DNA of 64,000 bases from Gordonia alkaliphila (GTDB lineage Bacteria > Actinomycetota > Actinomycetes > Mycobacteriales > Mycobacteriaceae): NCBI RefSeq assembly GCF_023017165.1, contig NZ_JALKBW010000001.1, forward strand, positions 1,116,001 to 1,180,000, read 5' to 3'. Of this stretch, positions 44,768 through 52,774 are shown one piece after another. The notes below the pieces were generated by a model. That model saw only the letters and a list, made by a program, of their open reading frames with translations. It did not search any database and had not been told where the DNA came from. The stretch's first letter is position 1. Every line of letters starts with the position of its first letter. A program made the translations under genes and the position numbers.

Positions 44768-44819
44768 ACCTGCGGGAGGAGACGCGCCCGTCGAACCTGC
44801 GGGAGGAGACGCGCCCGTC
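44766..44819. repeat. 27-bp perfect tandem duplication
   Basis: Two identical, adjacent 27-base copies (44766-44792, 44793-44819), beginning GAACCTGCGGGAGG and directly abutting the hairpin at 44705-44767. Confidence 0.9.
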
Positions 44820-44864
44820 GACGGACTCCGCGCACTCGGGCCCGCACCAGCCACACTGGGTGCC

Positions 44865-45461
44865 ATGCCCACCCCACCGAGCCCCTATGCGGCGCGGGCC
44901 GACGAGTACATCGCCGCCGTCGGACGGATCGAGCACACCGACCCCGCCGATCGCGCCCTGCTCCAGCAGTGGGCGGCGACCGTCAACGGACCGATCCTCG
45001 ACGTCGGCTGCGGTCCCGGCCAGTGGACCGAATACCTGACCGCAGCCGGCGCCGACATCGCGGGCATCGACCCCGTCCCGGAGTTCATCGATCGTGCCCG
45101 CGCCGACTACCCGCACTGTCGTTTCGATGTCGGCCGCGCCGAGCAGCTGCCGGTCGCCGACCGCACCCTCGGCGGCATCCTCGCGTGGTACTCGCTGATC
45201 CACACCCCGCCGGAGCAGATCGGCGCCGCACTCGCCGAGTTCGCCCGGTGCCTGCGTCCGGACGGCCGACTGGCCCTCGGCTTCTTCACCGGCACCCGGC
45301 AGGACAGATTCGCGCACGCGGTGCAGCCCGCCTACCGATGGCCGGTCGATCTCCTGGTGTCGGTGCTCGAGACCGCCGGTTTCCGGGTGGACCACACCGA
45401 AACGCGCTCGGGCCGCCCCGACCGCGACCACGGCGCGATCCTCGCCGCCCGGCGTGCCTGA
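44865..45461 (+). CDS. Class I SAM-dependent methyltransferase
   Basis: A 198-residue Methyltransf_11-type enzyme: motif I 'ILDVGCGPGQWTEYL', acidic strand end 'IAGIDPVPEFID', 'FDVGRAEQLPVADRTLGGILAWYSLIH' (motif II/III region) and 'CLRPDGRLALGFF'. The start at ATG 44865 directly precedes 'PSPYAARADEYIAAVG', a common N-terminus in this family. The substrate cannot be inferred. It stands alone between the hairpin/repeat block and a lipoprotein gene. Confidence 0.8.
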   Translation: MPTPPSPYAARADEYIAAVGRIEHTDPADRALLQQWAATVNGPILDVGCGPGQWTEYLTAAGADIAGIDPVPEFIDRARADYPHCRFDVGRAEQLPVADRTLGGILAWYSLIHTPPEQIGAALAEFARCLRPDGRLALGFFTGTRQDRFAHAVQPAYRWPVDLLVSVLETAGFRVDHTETRSGRPDRDHGAILAARRA

Positions 45462-45523
45462 ATCGCTTGTCCCACGTCACTTCCCTACTGTCGACAGGCA
45501 GAGACGGAACGAGGGGGAGTCGA

Positions 45524-46507
45524 ATGTCGTCCACTACTGATTCGTGGAAACGCGCCACACTCGCGGCGGGCGCCGGGCTGGCCGCGGCCGTGCTGGTCGG
45601 CTGCAGCAGCACCACCGGGAGCGATTCGAACACCGGCACCGGGGCCGCGGCCACCACGACGGTCACCACCGCCGCGTGCGACGCGAATCGGGATATGGCG
45701 GCGGCGGTCCGCGGAGCGATCGCCGACACCCCGGCCCCGGCCGGGATGACCTGGCAACCGAACGGCAGTCCCACGCCCGAACCCTGCCGCACCCTTGACT
45801 ACTCCACCACCACGGTGTCGATGGCGACCGGGTCGTCCCCCGAGCTGATCATGCTGTTCCACAACGGCGAGTTCGTCGGTCCCGCGTCGAACTGCTTCGT
45901 GCCGCTGCGAAACCTGGAACGCGACGGCGACGACACGGTCGTGGCCACCTATCGTTTCCCACTCGAGGGCGAATCCAATGCCGGTGCCACCGGCACCGCC
46001 ACCCTGCGCTACCGCTGGGACGGCGACAAGGTGGTCACCGAGGGCTCCTTCCCCACCCTGCTGAGCACCATCCCGGGGTGCGGGGACACCGCATCGACCA
46101 GCACTGACGGCGCGGTCACCGAGGTGGCGCCGGCCGACTACGCGACTCCCGGATCGGCCGGCTACTACCGCTGGAAGTTCGGCACCGGCCGGGAATGCGC
46201 GGCCTCGCCCGCCGGCATCTGGTGCAGCGTGACCTTCCCGTCCGGCACGCCCGACGTCCGCAACGACGTCTTCACCGGCACGCCGAACTCGATCCACCTC
46301 ACCGACGAGGGCACGCGCGCCACCCTCACCGAGGGCGGCCCGCCCGGCGCACAGACACTACCGGTGCACAGCCGGATCACCATCGACGGTCTGTCGTGCA
46401 CGGCCGTCACCGACGGCATCGAGTGCAACGGCCCCGCGGGCGGCTTCTCATTCGTCGACGGCGAGCTGACCCGCCACGGCACCGAGCTGGCACCGACCCC
46501 CGCCTGA
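45524..46507 (+). CDS. LppP/LprE family-like lipoprotein
   Basis: A 327-residue secreted lipoprotein with lipobox VLVGC (Cys27), a Thr/Ala-rich linker, then a domain with 'ACDANRDMAAAVRGAI', 'ELIMLFHNGEFVG' and 'DDTVVATYRF', which fits the LppP/LprE pattern as I know it. A second half (from about residue 200) with four further cysteines ('RECAASPAGIWCSVTF', 'GLSCTAV', 'IECNGPAGGF') looks like a separate small disulfide-bonded domain. GAGGGGGAG precedes the ATG and TACTGT at 45486-45491 is a likely -10. The function is unknown. Confidence 0.68.
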   Translation: MSSTTDSWKRATLAAGAGLAAAVLVGCSSTTGSDSNTGTGAAATTTVTTAACDANRDMAAAVRGAIADTPAPAGMTWQPNGSPTPEPCRTLDYSTTTVSMATGSSPELIMLFHNGEFVGPASNCFVPLRNLERDGDDTVVATYRFPLEGESNAGATGTATLRYRWDGDKVVTEGSFPTLLSTIPGCGDTASTSTDGAVTEVAPADYATPGSAGYYRWKFGTGRECAASPAGIWCSVTFPSGTPDVRNDVFTGTPNSIHLTDEGTRATLTEGGPPGAQTLPVHSRITIDGLSCTAVTDGIECNGPAGGFSFVDGELTRHGTELAPTPA

Positions 46508-46600
46508 CCGGCGCCTGTCGTCCGGCCAGCATCCGCGCGAACGCCGCGCACGCCATCGAATACCGATCCGCCCGCGCATCCACCGTCCCACGCGCCCCCG

Positions 46601-46669
46601 CGAGTTTCATCTCCGCAAAGGCACCCCTACCGGGCCTTTCCGGACATAAAACTCCGGTCGGCGTCAGCC
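46601..46669. repeat. 69-bp palindromic repeat, copy 1
   Basis: Same length as, and identical at 63 of 69 positions by my count to, the element at 47878-47946. The left arm is partly degraded here. It lies between convergent genes, and the minus-strand gene 46664-47212 ends inside it. Confidence 0.85.
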
Positions 46670-47212
46670 CGCCAGATCATCCGGCTCGAGGGCGTGGTCG
46701 GGGCCGTCCACCAGCAGCTGCGCCCTCGGCAACTCGGTCCGGAACCGGGAGGACTGCAGGTCCTGGGCGGCTGTGTCGATCAAACGTCCAACCGCCCCGC
46801 CGTTCGGCGCATAGCGCTTGTCCACCAGGATCCCGTCGAGTCGCACGTCCACGCACCACGGAGCGAAACCGACCACCCGCGCAGCCAGGACGAACGGCGT
46901 CGCCACCAGCGCCGCGATCCCGGAGATCCCGTACCCGACGAATACCGTCACCGCCGTCAGCACCACAGCGAGGATGTCACCAGGCAGGTGACACAGATCC
47001 AGGATCCGCTCCAGCAGCACGGGCTTGTCGGCCTCCGCGGGCGGGTCAGCGGCCTCCCCCAGAGCTGACTCCGGCTCAGTCTCCGGCTCAGTCTGGTCGA
47101 TCCACCGAACCTGCTCCACCCACACTTCTTCCGGATTCCACGTCGGCCGCCAGGCCAGCATCCTCCGTCGCACCGACCAGTCCTGACCGCCCGCCGTAGT
47201 CCCCGCCCGCAT
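46664..47212 (-). CDS. Hypothetical membrane protein
   Basis: A 182-residue protein: a Trp/Arg-rich N-terminus ('RRMLAWRPTWNPEEVWVEQVRWI'), an acidic Glu/Pro/Ala stretch (about 40-62), two adjacent hydrophobic segments ('ILAVVLTAVTVFVGYGISGIAALVATPFVLAARVV') and a charged C-terminus ('GILVDKRYAPNGGAVGRLIDTAAQDLQSS'). No family is recognised. Its last codons are supplied by the 69-bp palindromic repeat, so that insertion may have changed the C-terminus. Confidence 0.55.
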   Translation of the reverse strand: MRAGTTAGGQDWSVRRRMLAWRPTWNPEEVWVEQVRWIDQTEPETEPESALGEAADPPAEADKPVLLERILDLCHLPGDILAVVLTAVTVFVGYGISGIAALVATPFVLAARVVGFAPWCVDVRLDGILVDKRYAPNGGAVGRLIDTAAQDLQSSRFRTELPRAQLLVDGPDHALEPDDLAG

Positions 47213-47326
47213 ACCGATCGACCCTACCGGCGCGGCGATGCCTCACCCGCGCTACTCGGAGGTGTCGTGCGGAGTCGAGTGCGCTGAGATGGACCGAATC
47301 TCGGGGAAGTCCACCGTGTCCAGCGG

Positions 47327-47332
47327 TATAAC
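47327..47332 (+). promoter_or_regulatory. -10 element for basic-protein gene
   Basis: TATAAC, 35 bases before ATG 47368. This is close to the sigma-70-type -10 consensus. Confidence 0.45.
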
Positions 47333-47367
47333 TGCGGTACACCACTCAACCGGAAGATGACTGCCAC

Positions 47368-47868
47368 ATGTCTCTCAAGAACATCCTCAGCGAATCCGAC
47401 TACCAGCTCGTGCTCGCGACCGAAGACGACCGACTGGAAGATCTCTCCGAAGAGAAGCTGCTCAAACTGCATCGGCGGACGCGCCGCGCACGGAACAAGC
47501 ACGTCGGCCAGTACCGCCGGACCGGCGCCGCGAAGGTCGCCAAGAAGGGCGCGCGCGGGCAGGGCAAGAAGGCGAATGTGAAGCGCGCCCGCCGCGCCGA
47601 GGTCTTCGAGGAAGCGCTCAGCCGGGTCAGCCGTCAGCTGGCCGTGGTGGCGCACGAGACGGCGGAGGCGTTGAAGGCCGAACGTCTGGCGGCCGCGCAG
47701 GGCGGATCCACCGGCCCGTCGAAGGGCAAGGGCAAAGGTAAGGGCAAGGTCGGTTCGAAGGGCAAGGCGCGGGTCGACGCGACCCGCGCCAACCCGGGTC
47801 GGATGAAGTACGAAGCGAGCACCAAGTCCACCGGCAAGCGCCGCCAGGCCAAGCGCGACAACCGCTGA
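47368..47868 (+). CDS. Lysine-rich basic protein
   Basis: A 166-residue, strongly basic, soluble protein. Residues 1-30 are acidic and helical ('ILSESDYQLVLATEDDRLEDLSEEKLL'). Then come 'RRTRRARNKHVGQYRR', a possible coiled coil ('EVFEEALSRVSRQLAVVAHETAEALKAERLA') and a Gly-Lys repeat tail ('KGKGKGKGKVGSKGKARVD') ending in 'GKRRQAKRDNR'. Composition suggests RNA or DNA binding; I recognise no family. Expression looks independent, with a good -10 at 47327. The palindromic repeat copy 2 lies nine bases past its stop. Confidence 0.62.
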   Translation: MSLKNILSESDYQLVLATEDDRLEDLSEEKLLKLHRRTRRARNKHVGQYRRTGAAKVAKKGARGQGKKANVKRARRAEVFEEALSRVSRQLAVVAHETAEALKAERLAAAQGGSTGPSKGKGKGKGKVGSKGKARVDATRANPGRMKYEASTKSTGKRRQAKRDNR

Positions 47869-47877
47869 TCGCTGCCG

Positions 47878-47946
47878 CGAGTTTTATGTCCGGAAAGGTA
47901 CCCCTACGGGGCCTTTCCGGACCTAAAACTCCGGTCGGCGTCAGCC
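47878..47946. repeat. 69-bp palindromic repeat, copy 2
   Basis: The hairpin spans 47879-47931: 20 pairs with a single mismatch around a two-base bulge, then four C-G pairs and a three-base loop. The stem contains TGTCCGGAAAGG and its complement. A 15-base tail (47932-47946) is also conserved with copy 1. It lies between convergent genes and may terminate both. Confidence 0.88.
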
Positions 47947-48023
47947 ACCGGCGAGCAGATGCACGACGGCCCCGGTCCGACTCTCGCGAGTCGGCCGGGG
48001 CCGTCGTGTTCCGCTAGGTGAGG

Positions 48024-50219
48024 TTACTTGACCAGGTTCTCGTTGGTCAGTGCCTTCACGCCGGCTTCGGCCTTCTCCACCAGCGAGGCCGGAGGCAGGA
48101 AGTTGTCGCCGTAGGCCGCGGCCAGTTCCTGGGCGCGAGCGACGAAGCCGGCGACGCCGCCGGAGTAGCCGTTGATGTACTGCACCACGCCACCGGTCCA
48201 GGCCGGGAAGCCGATACCGAAGATCGAGCCGATGTTGGCGTCCTCGACGGAGGTGAGCACACCTTCGTCGAAGCACTTCACGGTCTCGAGCGCCTCGGCG
48301 AAGAGCATGCGCTCCTTCATGTCCTCGAGCGGGATCACCTTGCTGCCCGAGTTGAAGTGCTCACGCTGGCCCGGCCACAGCAGGCCGCGCTTGCCGGCCT
48401 CGTCGTAGTCGTAGAAGCCCTTGCCGTCCTTGCGTCCGGTACGGCCGTTGTCGACCATCCAGTCGACCACGGCGAACGAGCCGTGCTCGGCCGGCTTCTG
48501 GCCGGCTGCCTCGGCTGCCGCCTGGGTCTCCTTGCGGATCTTCTGCGGCAGGGTCAGGGTCAGCTCGTCCATCAGCTGCAGCGGCGGGGCCGGGTAACCG
48601 GCCTGGCTGCCTGCCTGCTCGATGAACGCCGGCTCGACGCCTTCGCCGACGGCCGCGATGGCCTCGTTCACGAAGGTGCCGATCACGCGGCTGGTGAAGA
48701 AGCCGCGGCTGTCGTTGACCACGATCGGGGTCTTGCGGATCTGCAGGGTGTAGTCGATCACCTTGGCCAGCACGGCGTCGGAGGTCTTCTCGCCCTTGAT
48801 GATCTCCACCAGCGGCATCTTGTCGACGGGGCTGAAGAAGTGGATACCGATGAAGTCCTCGGAGCGCTTGACGCCCTCGGCGAGGATGGTGATCGGCAGG
48901 GTCGAGGTGTTGGAGCCGAGCACGGCATCCGGCTCGACGATGTCCTCGATCTCCTGGAAGACCTGAGCCTTCACCTCGACCGACTCAAACGCGGCCTCGA
49001 TCACGAGGTCGACGCCCTTGAAGTCGGCGGCGTCGACGGTCGGGTGGATGCGAGCCAGCAGAGCGTCGCTCTTCTCCTGCGTGGTCTTGCCGCGCTTGAG
49101 AGCCTTCTCTTCCAGCTTCTCCGAGTAGCCCTTGCCGCGCTTGGCAGCCTCGATGTCGATGTCCTTGAGGACCACCTCGATGCCGGCCTTGGCCGACACG
49201 TAGGCGATAGCCGCACCCATCATGCCGGCGCCGATGACGCCGACCTTCTTGGCGGTGTACTTGTCGTAGCCCGCCGGCCGCGAGCCGCCACCGTTGATGT
49301 GCTGCAGGTCGAAGAAGAACGCCTTGATCATGTTCTGCGCGACCTGACCGGTCACCAGCGACACGAAGTAGCGGGTCTCGACGAGGTCGGCGGTGTCGAC
49401 GTCGACGTACGCGCCCTCGATGGCTGCGGCCATGATGGCGCGCGGAGCCGGCATGTTGGCGCCCTTGATCTGCTTGCGCAGCATCGCCGGGAAGGCCGGC
49501 AGGTTGGCGGCCACGGCCGGGTTGCTCGGTGCGCCGCCGGGGATCTTGTAGCCCTTGACGTCGAACGGCTGCTGCGCCTCGGGGTTGGCCGCGATCCATG
49601 CCTTAGCGGCCGGGATCAGCTCGTCGATACTGCCGACGACCTCGTTGACCAGGCCCACTTCCTTGGCCTTGGTCGGGTTCATGCGCGGGCCCTGCAGCAG
49701 CACGTTCAGCAGTGCGGCCTGCATGCCGAGCAGTCGAACGGTGCGGACCACGCCGCCGCCGCCGGGGAGCAGACCGAGGGTCACCTCGGGCAGGCCGAGC
49801 TGGTTGCCCTTGACGTCGGCTGCGACGCGGTAGTGGCAGTGCAGCGCGATCTCCAGGCCACCGCCGAGTGCCGCGCCGTTGATGGCGGCGACGACCGGCT
49901 TGCCCAGGGTCTCCAGACGACGCAGCACGGCCTTCATGCCGTTGGTGCGCTCGGTGATCGCGGTGGCGATCTCTTCCTTGGTCTGGGTCCGCTCAGCGGT
50001 CATGTCCTTGAGGTCGCCGCCGGCGAAGAAGGTCTTCTTCGCCGAGGTCAGCACCACGCCCGTGATGTCGTCCTTCTCGGCTTCCAGGCGCTCGACGGTC
50101 GCGGCCATCGACGACTGGTAGAGGTCGTTCATGGTGTTGGCGCCCTGGTTGGGGTCGTCCATCGTCAGGATGACGACGCCGTCGGCGTCCTTCTCCCACT
50201 TGATCATGTTGTCAGTCAT
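48024..50219 (-). CDS. fadB: Fatty acid oxidation complex alpha subunit FadB (enoyl-CoA hydratase / 3-hydroxyacyl-CoA dehydrogenase)
   Basis: A 731-residue bifunctional beta-oxidation enzyme. The N-terminal crotonase domain (1-300) has 'KKTFFAGGDLKDM' (oxyanion) and 'INGAALGGGLEIALHCHYRVA', with the catalytic Glu region 'LGLPEVTLGLLPGGGG'. The dehydrogenase part has 'KVGVIGAGMMGAAIAYVSAKAG' (NAD), 'GSNTSTLPI' and 'GIHFFSPVDKMPLVEII' (catalytic His), 'NDSRGFFTSRV' and a second C-terminal HAD domain with 'WPGQREHF'. It corresponds to M. tuberculosis FadB (Rv0860). It follows fadA by 33 bases, and the pair would form the trifunctional complex. Suits growth on fatty acids or alkanes. Confidence 0.96.
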   Translation of the reverse strand: MTDNMIKWEKDADGVVILTMDDPNQGANTMNDLYQSSMAATVERLEAEKDDITGVVLTSAKKTFFAGGDLKDMTAERTQTKEEIATAITERTNGMKAVLRRLETLGKPVVAAINGAALGGGLEIALHCHYRVAADVKGNQLGLPEVTLGLLPGGGGVVRTVRLLGMQAALLNVLLQGPRMNPTKAKEVGLVNEVVGSIDELIPAAKAWIAANPEAQQPFDVKGYKIPGGAPSNPAVAANLPAFPAMLRKQIKGANMPAPRAIMAAAIEGAYVDVDTADLVETRYFVSLVTGQVAQNMIKAFFFDLQHINGGGSRPAGYDKYTAKKVGVIGAGMMGAAIAYVSAKAGIEVVLKDIDIEAAKRGKGYSEKLEEKALKRGKTTQEKSDALLARIHPTVDAADFKGVDLVIEAAFESVEVKAQVFQEIEDIVEPDAVLGSNTSTLPITILAEGVKRSEDFIGIHFFSPVDKMPLVEIIKGEKTSDAVLAKVIDYTLQIRKTPIVVNDSRGFFTSRVIGTFVNEAIAAVGEGVEPAFIEQAGSQAGYPAPPLQLMDELTLTLPQKIRKETQAAAEAAGQKPAEHGSFAVVDWMVDNGRTGRKDGKGFYDYDEAGKRGLLWPGQREHFNSGSKVIPLEDMKERMLFAEALETVKCFDEGVLTSVEDANIGSIFGIGFPAWTGGVVQYINGYSGGVAGFVARAQELAAAYGDNFLPPASLVEKAEAGVKALTNENLVK

Positions 50220-50252
50220 GAGATTAAGTCGTTTCCTTCGTTCTCAGGTCGC

Positions 50253-51464
50253 TCAGACGCGCTCGATGATGGTCGCGACACCCATGCCGCCGCCGATGCA
50301 CAGGGTCACCAGGCCGTAGCGACCGCCGGTGCGCTCCAGCTCGTCCAGGCAGGTGCCCAGGATCATCGCGCCGGTGGCACCCAGCGGGTGGCCGAGGGCG
50401 ATGGCGCCGCCGTTGACGTTGACCTTCTCGTGGGGGATGTTGAGGTCCTTCTCCCACTTCATGACGACCGACGCGAACGCCTCGTTCAGCTCGAAGAGGT
50501 CGATGTCGTCGACGGTCAGACCGGCCTTCTCCAGCACCTTCTCGGTGGCCGGGGTGGGACCGGTGAGCATGATCGACGGCTCAGAGCCGACCTCGGCGTA
50601 GGCCACGATGCGGCCGCGCGGGGTGAGACCGTTGCGCTTGCCGGCGTCTTCCGAGCCGATGAGCACCAGGGCGGCGCCGTCGACGATGCCGGAGCTGTTG
50701 CCACCGGTGTGGACGTGGTTGACCTTCTCCACGTTCGGGTACTTCTGCATCACGACGTCGTCGAAACCGACCATGTCGGCCAGCGCCTGGAAGGCGGGCT
50801 TGAGCTTGCCGAGGCTTTCCGCGGTGGTGCCCGGACGCATGTGCTCGTCCTTGTCCAGCAGGGTCACGCCGTTGATGTCCTTGACCGGGACGATCGACTT
50901 CTCGAAGCGGTTCTCCTGCCATGCGACATCGGCACGACGCTGCGACTCGGCGGCGAAGTTGTCGATGTCCTCACGCGAGAAGCCCTCGATGGTGGCGATC
51001 AGGTCGGCACCGATGCCCTGCGGGGCGATGTAGTTGTCGTACGCGGTGGCGGGGTCCATGAACAGAGCGCCGCCGTCGCTGCCCATCGGCACGCGTGACA
51101 TCGACTCGACACCGCCGGCCAGCACCAGGTCGTCGAAGCCCGAGGCGACCTTGGCCGCAGCCAGGTTGCAGGCTTCCAGACCGGAGGCGCAGAAGCGGTT
51201 GATCTGGGTGCCGGGGACGCTCTCGCCCAGGCCCGAGTTGAGAGCAGCGGTACGCGAGATCACGGCGCCCTGCTCACCGACCGGCGAGACCACGCCGAGC
51301 ACGACGTCGTCGACGGCTTTCGGATCCAGGTCGGGGTGACGCTCCAGCATCGAATCGATCAGACCGGAGATGAGGTCGATCGGCTTGACGCTGTGCAGCG
51401 CTCCGCCGCGCTGCTTGCCACGAGGCGTACGCACCGCGTCGTAGATGAATGCTTGGTCAGGCAC
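50253..51464 (-). CDS. fadA: Acetyl-CoA C-acyltransferase FadA (thiolase)
   Basis: A 403-residue thiolase that cleaves 3-ketoacyl-CoA, the last beta-oxidation step. The nucleophile Cys is in '[15 protein letters not shown]', '[14 protein letters not shown]' carries the catalytic His, and '[17 protein letters not shown]' the second Cys. GTG 51464 is preferred to the upstream ATG 51479, because AAAGGA lies six bases before it and the protein then begins '[16 protein letters not shown]' like other FadA proteins. It is the first gene of fadAB, divergent from a tandem TetR regulator. Confidence 0.95.
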   Translation of the reverse strand: MPDQAFIYDAVRTPRGKQRGGALHSVKPIDLISGLIDSMLERHPDLDPKAVDDVVLGVVSPVGEQGAVISRTAALNSGLGESVPGTQINRFCASGLEACNLAAAKVASGFDDLVLAGGVESMSRVPMGSDGGALFMDPATAYDNYIAPQGIGADLIATIEGFSREDIDNFAAESQRRADVAWQENRFEKSIVPVKDINGVTLLDKDEHMRPGTTAESLGKLKPAFQALADMVGFDDVVMQKYPNVEKVNHVHTGGNSSGIVDGAALVLIGSEDAGKRNGLTPRGRIVAYAEVGSEPSIMLTGPTPATEKVLEKAGLTVDDIDLFELNEAFASVVMKWEKDLNIPHEKVNVNGGAIALGHPLGATGAMILGTCLDELERTGGRYGLVTLCIGGGMGVATIIERV

Positions 51465-51552
51465 AAGAGTTCCTTTCACACGAACCTAGATGGTTGCCCC
51501 CAGGCTAACCCTCAATAACGTTTTTGGCTATAGGCACAGGTACATCCGTGTT

Positions 51553-51567
51553 AATTCCAAGCGAATT
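51553..51567. promoter_or_regulatory. Candidate operator between fadA and tandem-TetR gene
   Basis: AATTC-CAAGC-GAATT, a small palindrome four bases upstream of the TATGGT -10 of the regulator, in the 122-base divergent region. It is a candidate autoregulatory site; five-base arms make it only suggestive. Confidence 0.3.
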
Positions 51568-51571
51568 GGGC

Positions 51572-51577
51572 TATGGT
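51572..51577 (+). promoter_or_regulatory. -10 element for tandem-TetR gene
   Basis: TATGGT ends nine bases before ATG 51587, giving a leader of at most a few bases. Confidence 0.45.
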
Positions 51578-51586
51578 CGGTTCACC

Positions 51587-52774
51587 ATGCCGAGCTCGAA
51601 AGCACCCCGACGCACCCGCGCGATCGACCGCCGCGAGCAGCTCTGCGCTGCCGCAACGGTGCTGTTCACCGAGCGTGGCTACCCGCATGTGTCGGTCTCG
51701 GACGTGGCCGCGCGAGCCGGTGTCAGCACCCCCACTGTGTACCGGCACTTCGCCGACAAACAGGCCCTGCTGTTCGCTGCGACCCAGGGCGGCGTCGACT
51801 CCTTCGAGGCCTACACCGAGTCCGCGCTGGCCGCCGAGGCCGCGCGCGATCACCCGGACCCCGCGCACGCGGTGGTCACCGCCGCGACCCGGCTGAGCAT
51901 GGCCGATCCCGGTGCGCACACGCTGTGGCGCTGGTCCGGGCAGCACCTGTCCGACGAGCAGAATCGCGAGGTGGTTCGCCGGACCCGCCGCGTGCTGCGC
52001 CGCTGGGCCGCCGCCCTCGCGGAGAGCCGTCCGGCGCTATCCGAACGCGAGTCCATGTACCTGGCCGGCGCCGTGCTGTCGGTGGCCGGCAGCCGCATCG
52101 GCCGGGAGGCGAAGGCCAACGCCCCGCTCGTGGAATCGACTATGCGCCAACTGATCTGGCGCCTCCTCGACCTGCAGCCCGCACTCGCGCCGCCGCTGCC
52201 GGATCCGGTCGTCGGGCTGCCCGGCGAAGGCGGCCGACGCGACGAGATCCTCGACGCCGCGGCACGACTGTTCGCCGAGCGCGGCTACCCCGGCACCGGC
52301 ATGGACCACATCGGCGCCGCCGTCGGCATCACCGGACCCAGCGTCTACAAGCACTTCCCGGCCAAGGAAGCGATCCTGGTGGCCATCGGTCGACGCAGCG
52401 CCATGCGCTTGGAGGCGGGCGCCATGGCCGCGGGCTTCATCACCTCGAATCCGGCCGAGCTGCTGGACCTCCTGGTGGATTCCTACGTGCAGACCATCAC
52501 CACCTCCCCGGACCTGCAGGTGGCACTGAGCAGCGGCTACGTCCTCGCCGGCACCCCGGATGCGGCCGAACTCGTGACCATGGAACGCGGCTATGTGGCG
52601 CGCTGGATCGACCTGTGGTCGGCCGCCCACCCCGACGCGGACCGCACCGTCGCCACGCTGACCATCCACGCCGCGCTGGCCATCGTGCTCGACGCCGTCC
52701 GCATGCCGCGCAGCACCCCGCGGCCCGAGTTCGCCGCGCGCATGGCCTACCTCGTGAAAGGCTTACTCGCGTGA
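51587..52774 (+). CDS. Tandem TetR regulator with two DNA-binding domains
   Basis: A 395-residue protein made of two complete TetR units. The first helix-turn-helix (about 16-63) is 'VSVSDVAARAGVSTPTVYRHFADKQALL' and its ligand domain runs to about 200. The second (about 218-265) is 'TGMDHIGAAVGITGPSVYKHFPAKEAIL' with its own ligand domain. Normal TetR proteins are about 200 residues and dimerise; this fused form can supply both halves. It is divergent from fadAB, so control of beta-oxidation is the simplest hypothesis. The stop overlaps the start of an adenylyl cyclase gene (GTGA). ATG 51587 was chosen from the promoter and conserved N-terminus. Confidence 0.88.
   Translation: MPSSKAPRRTRAIDRREQLCAAATVLFTERGYPHVSVSDVAARAGVSTPTVYRHFADKQALLFAATQGGVDSFEAYTESALAAEAARDHPDPAHAVVTAATRLSMADPGAHTLWRWSGQHLSDEQNREVVRRTRRVLRRWAAALAESRPALSERESMYLAGAVLSVAGSRIGREAKANAPLVESTMRQLIWRLLDLQPALAPPLPDPVVGLPGEGGRRDEILDAAARLFAERGYPGTGMDHIGAAVGITGPSVYKHFPAKEAILVAIGRRSAMRLEAGAMAAGFITSNPAELLDLLVDSYVQTITTSPDLQVALSSGYVLAGTPDAAELVTMERGYVARWIDLWSAAHPDADRTVATLTIHAALAIVLDAVRMPRSTPRPEFAARMAYLVKGLLA

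Noticed and set aside
44728..45039. A short plus-strand frame starting inside the hairpin and reading through the 27-bp repeats
   Set aside because: It overlaps the methyltransferase start in another frame, begins inside a palindrome, and its peptide is only the translation of the tandem repeat.
48018..51098. A 1026-codon plus-strand open frame opposite fadBA
   Set aside because: fadB and fadA on the minus strand carry all catalytic motifs. The plus frame is His/Asp/Arg-rich with no motif.
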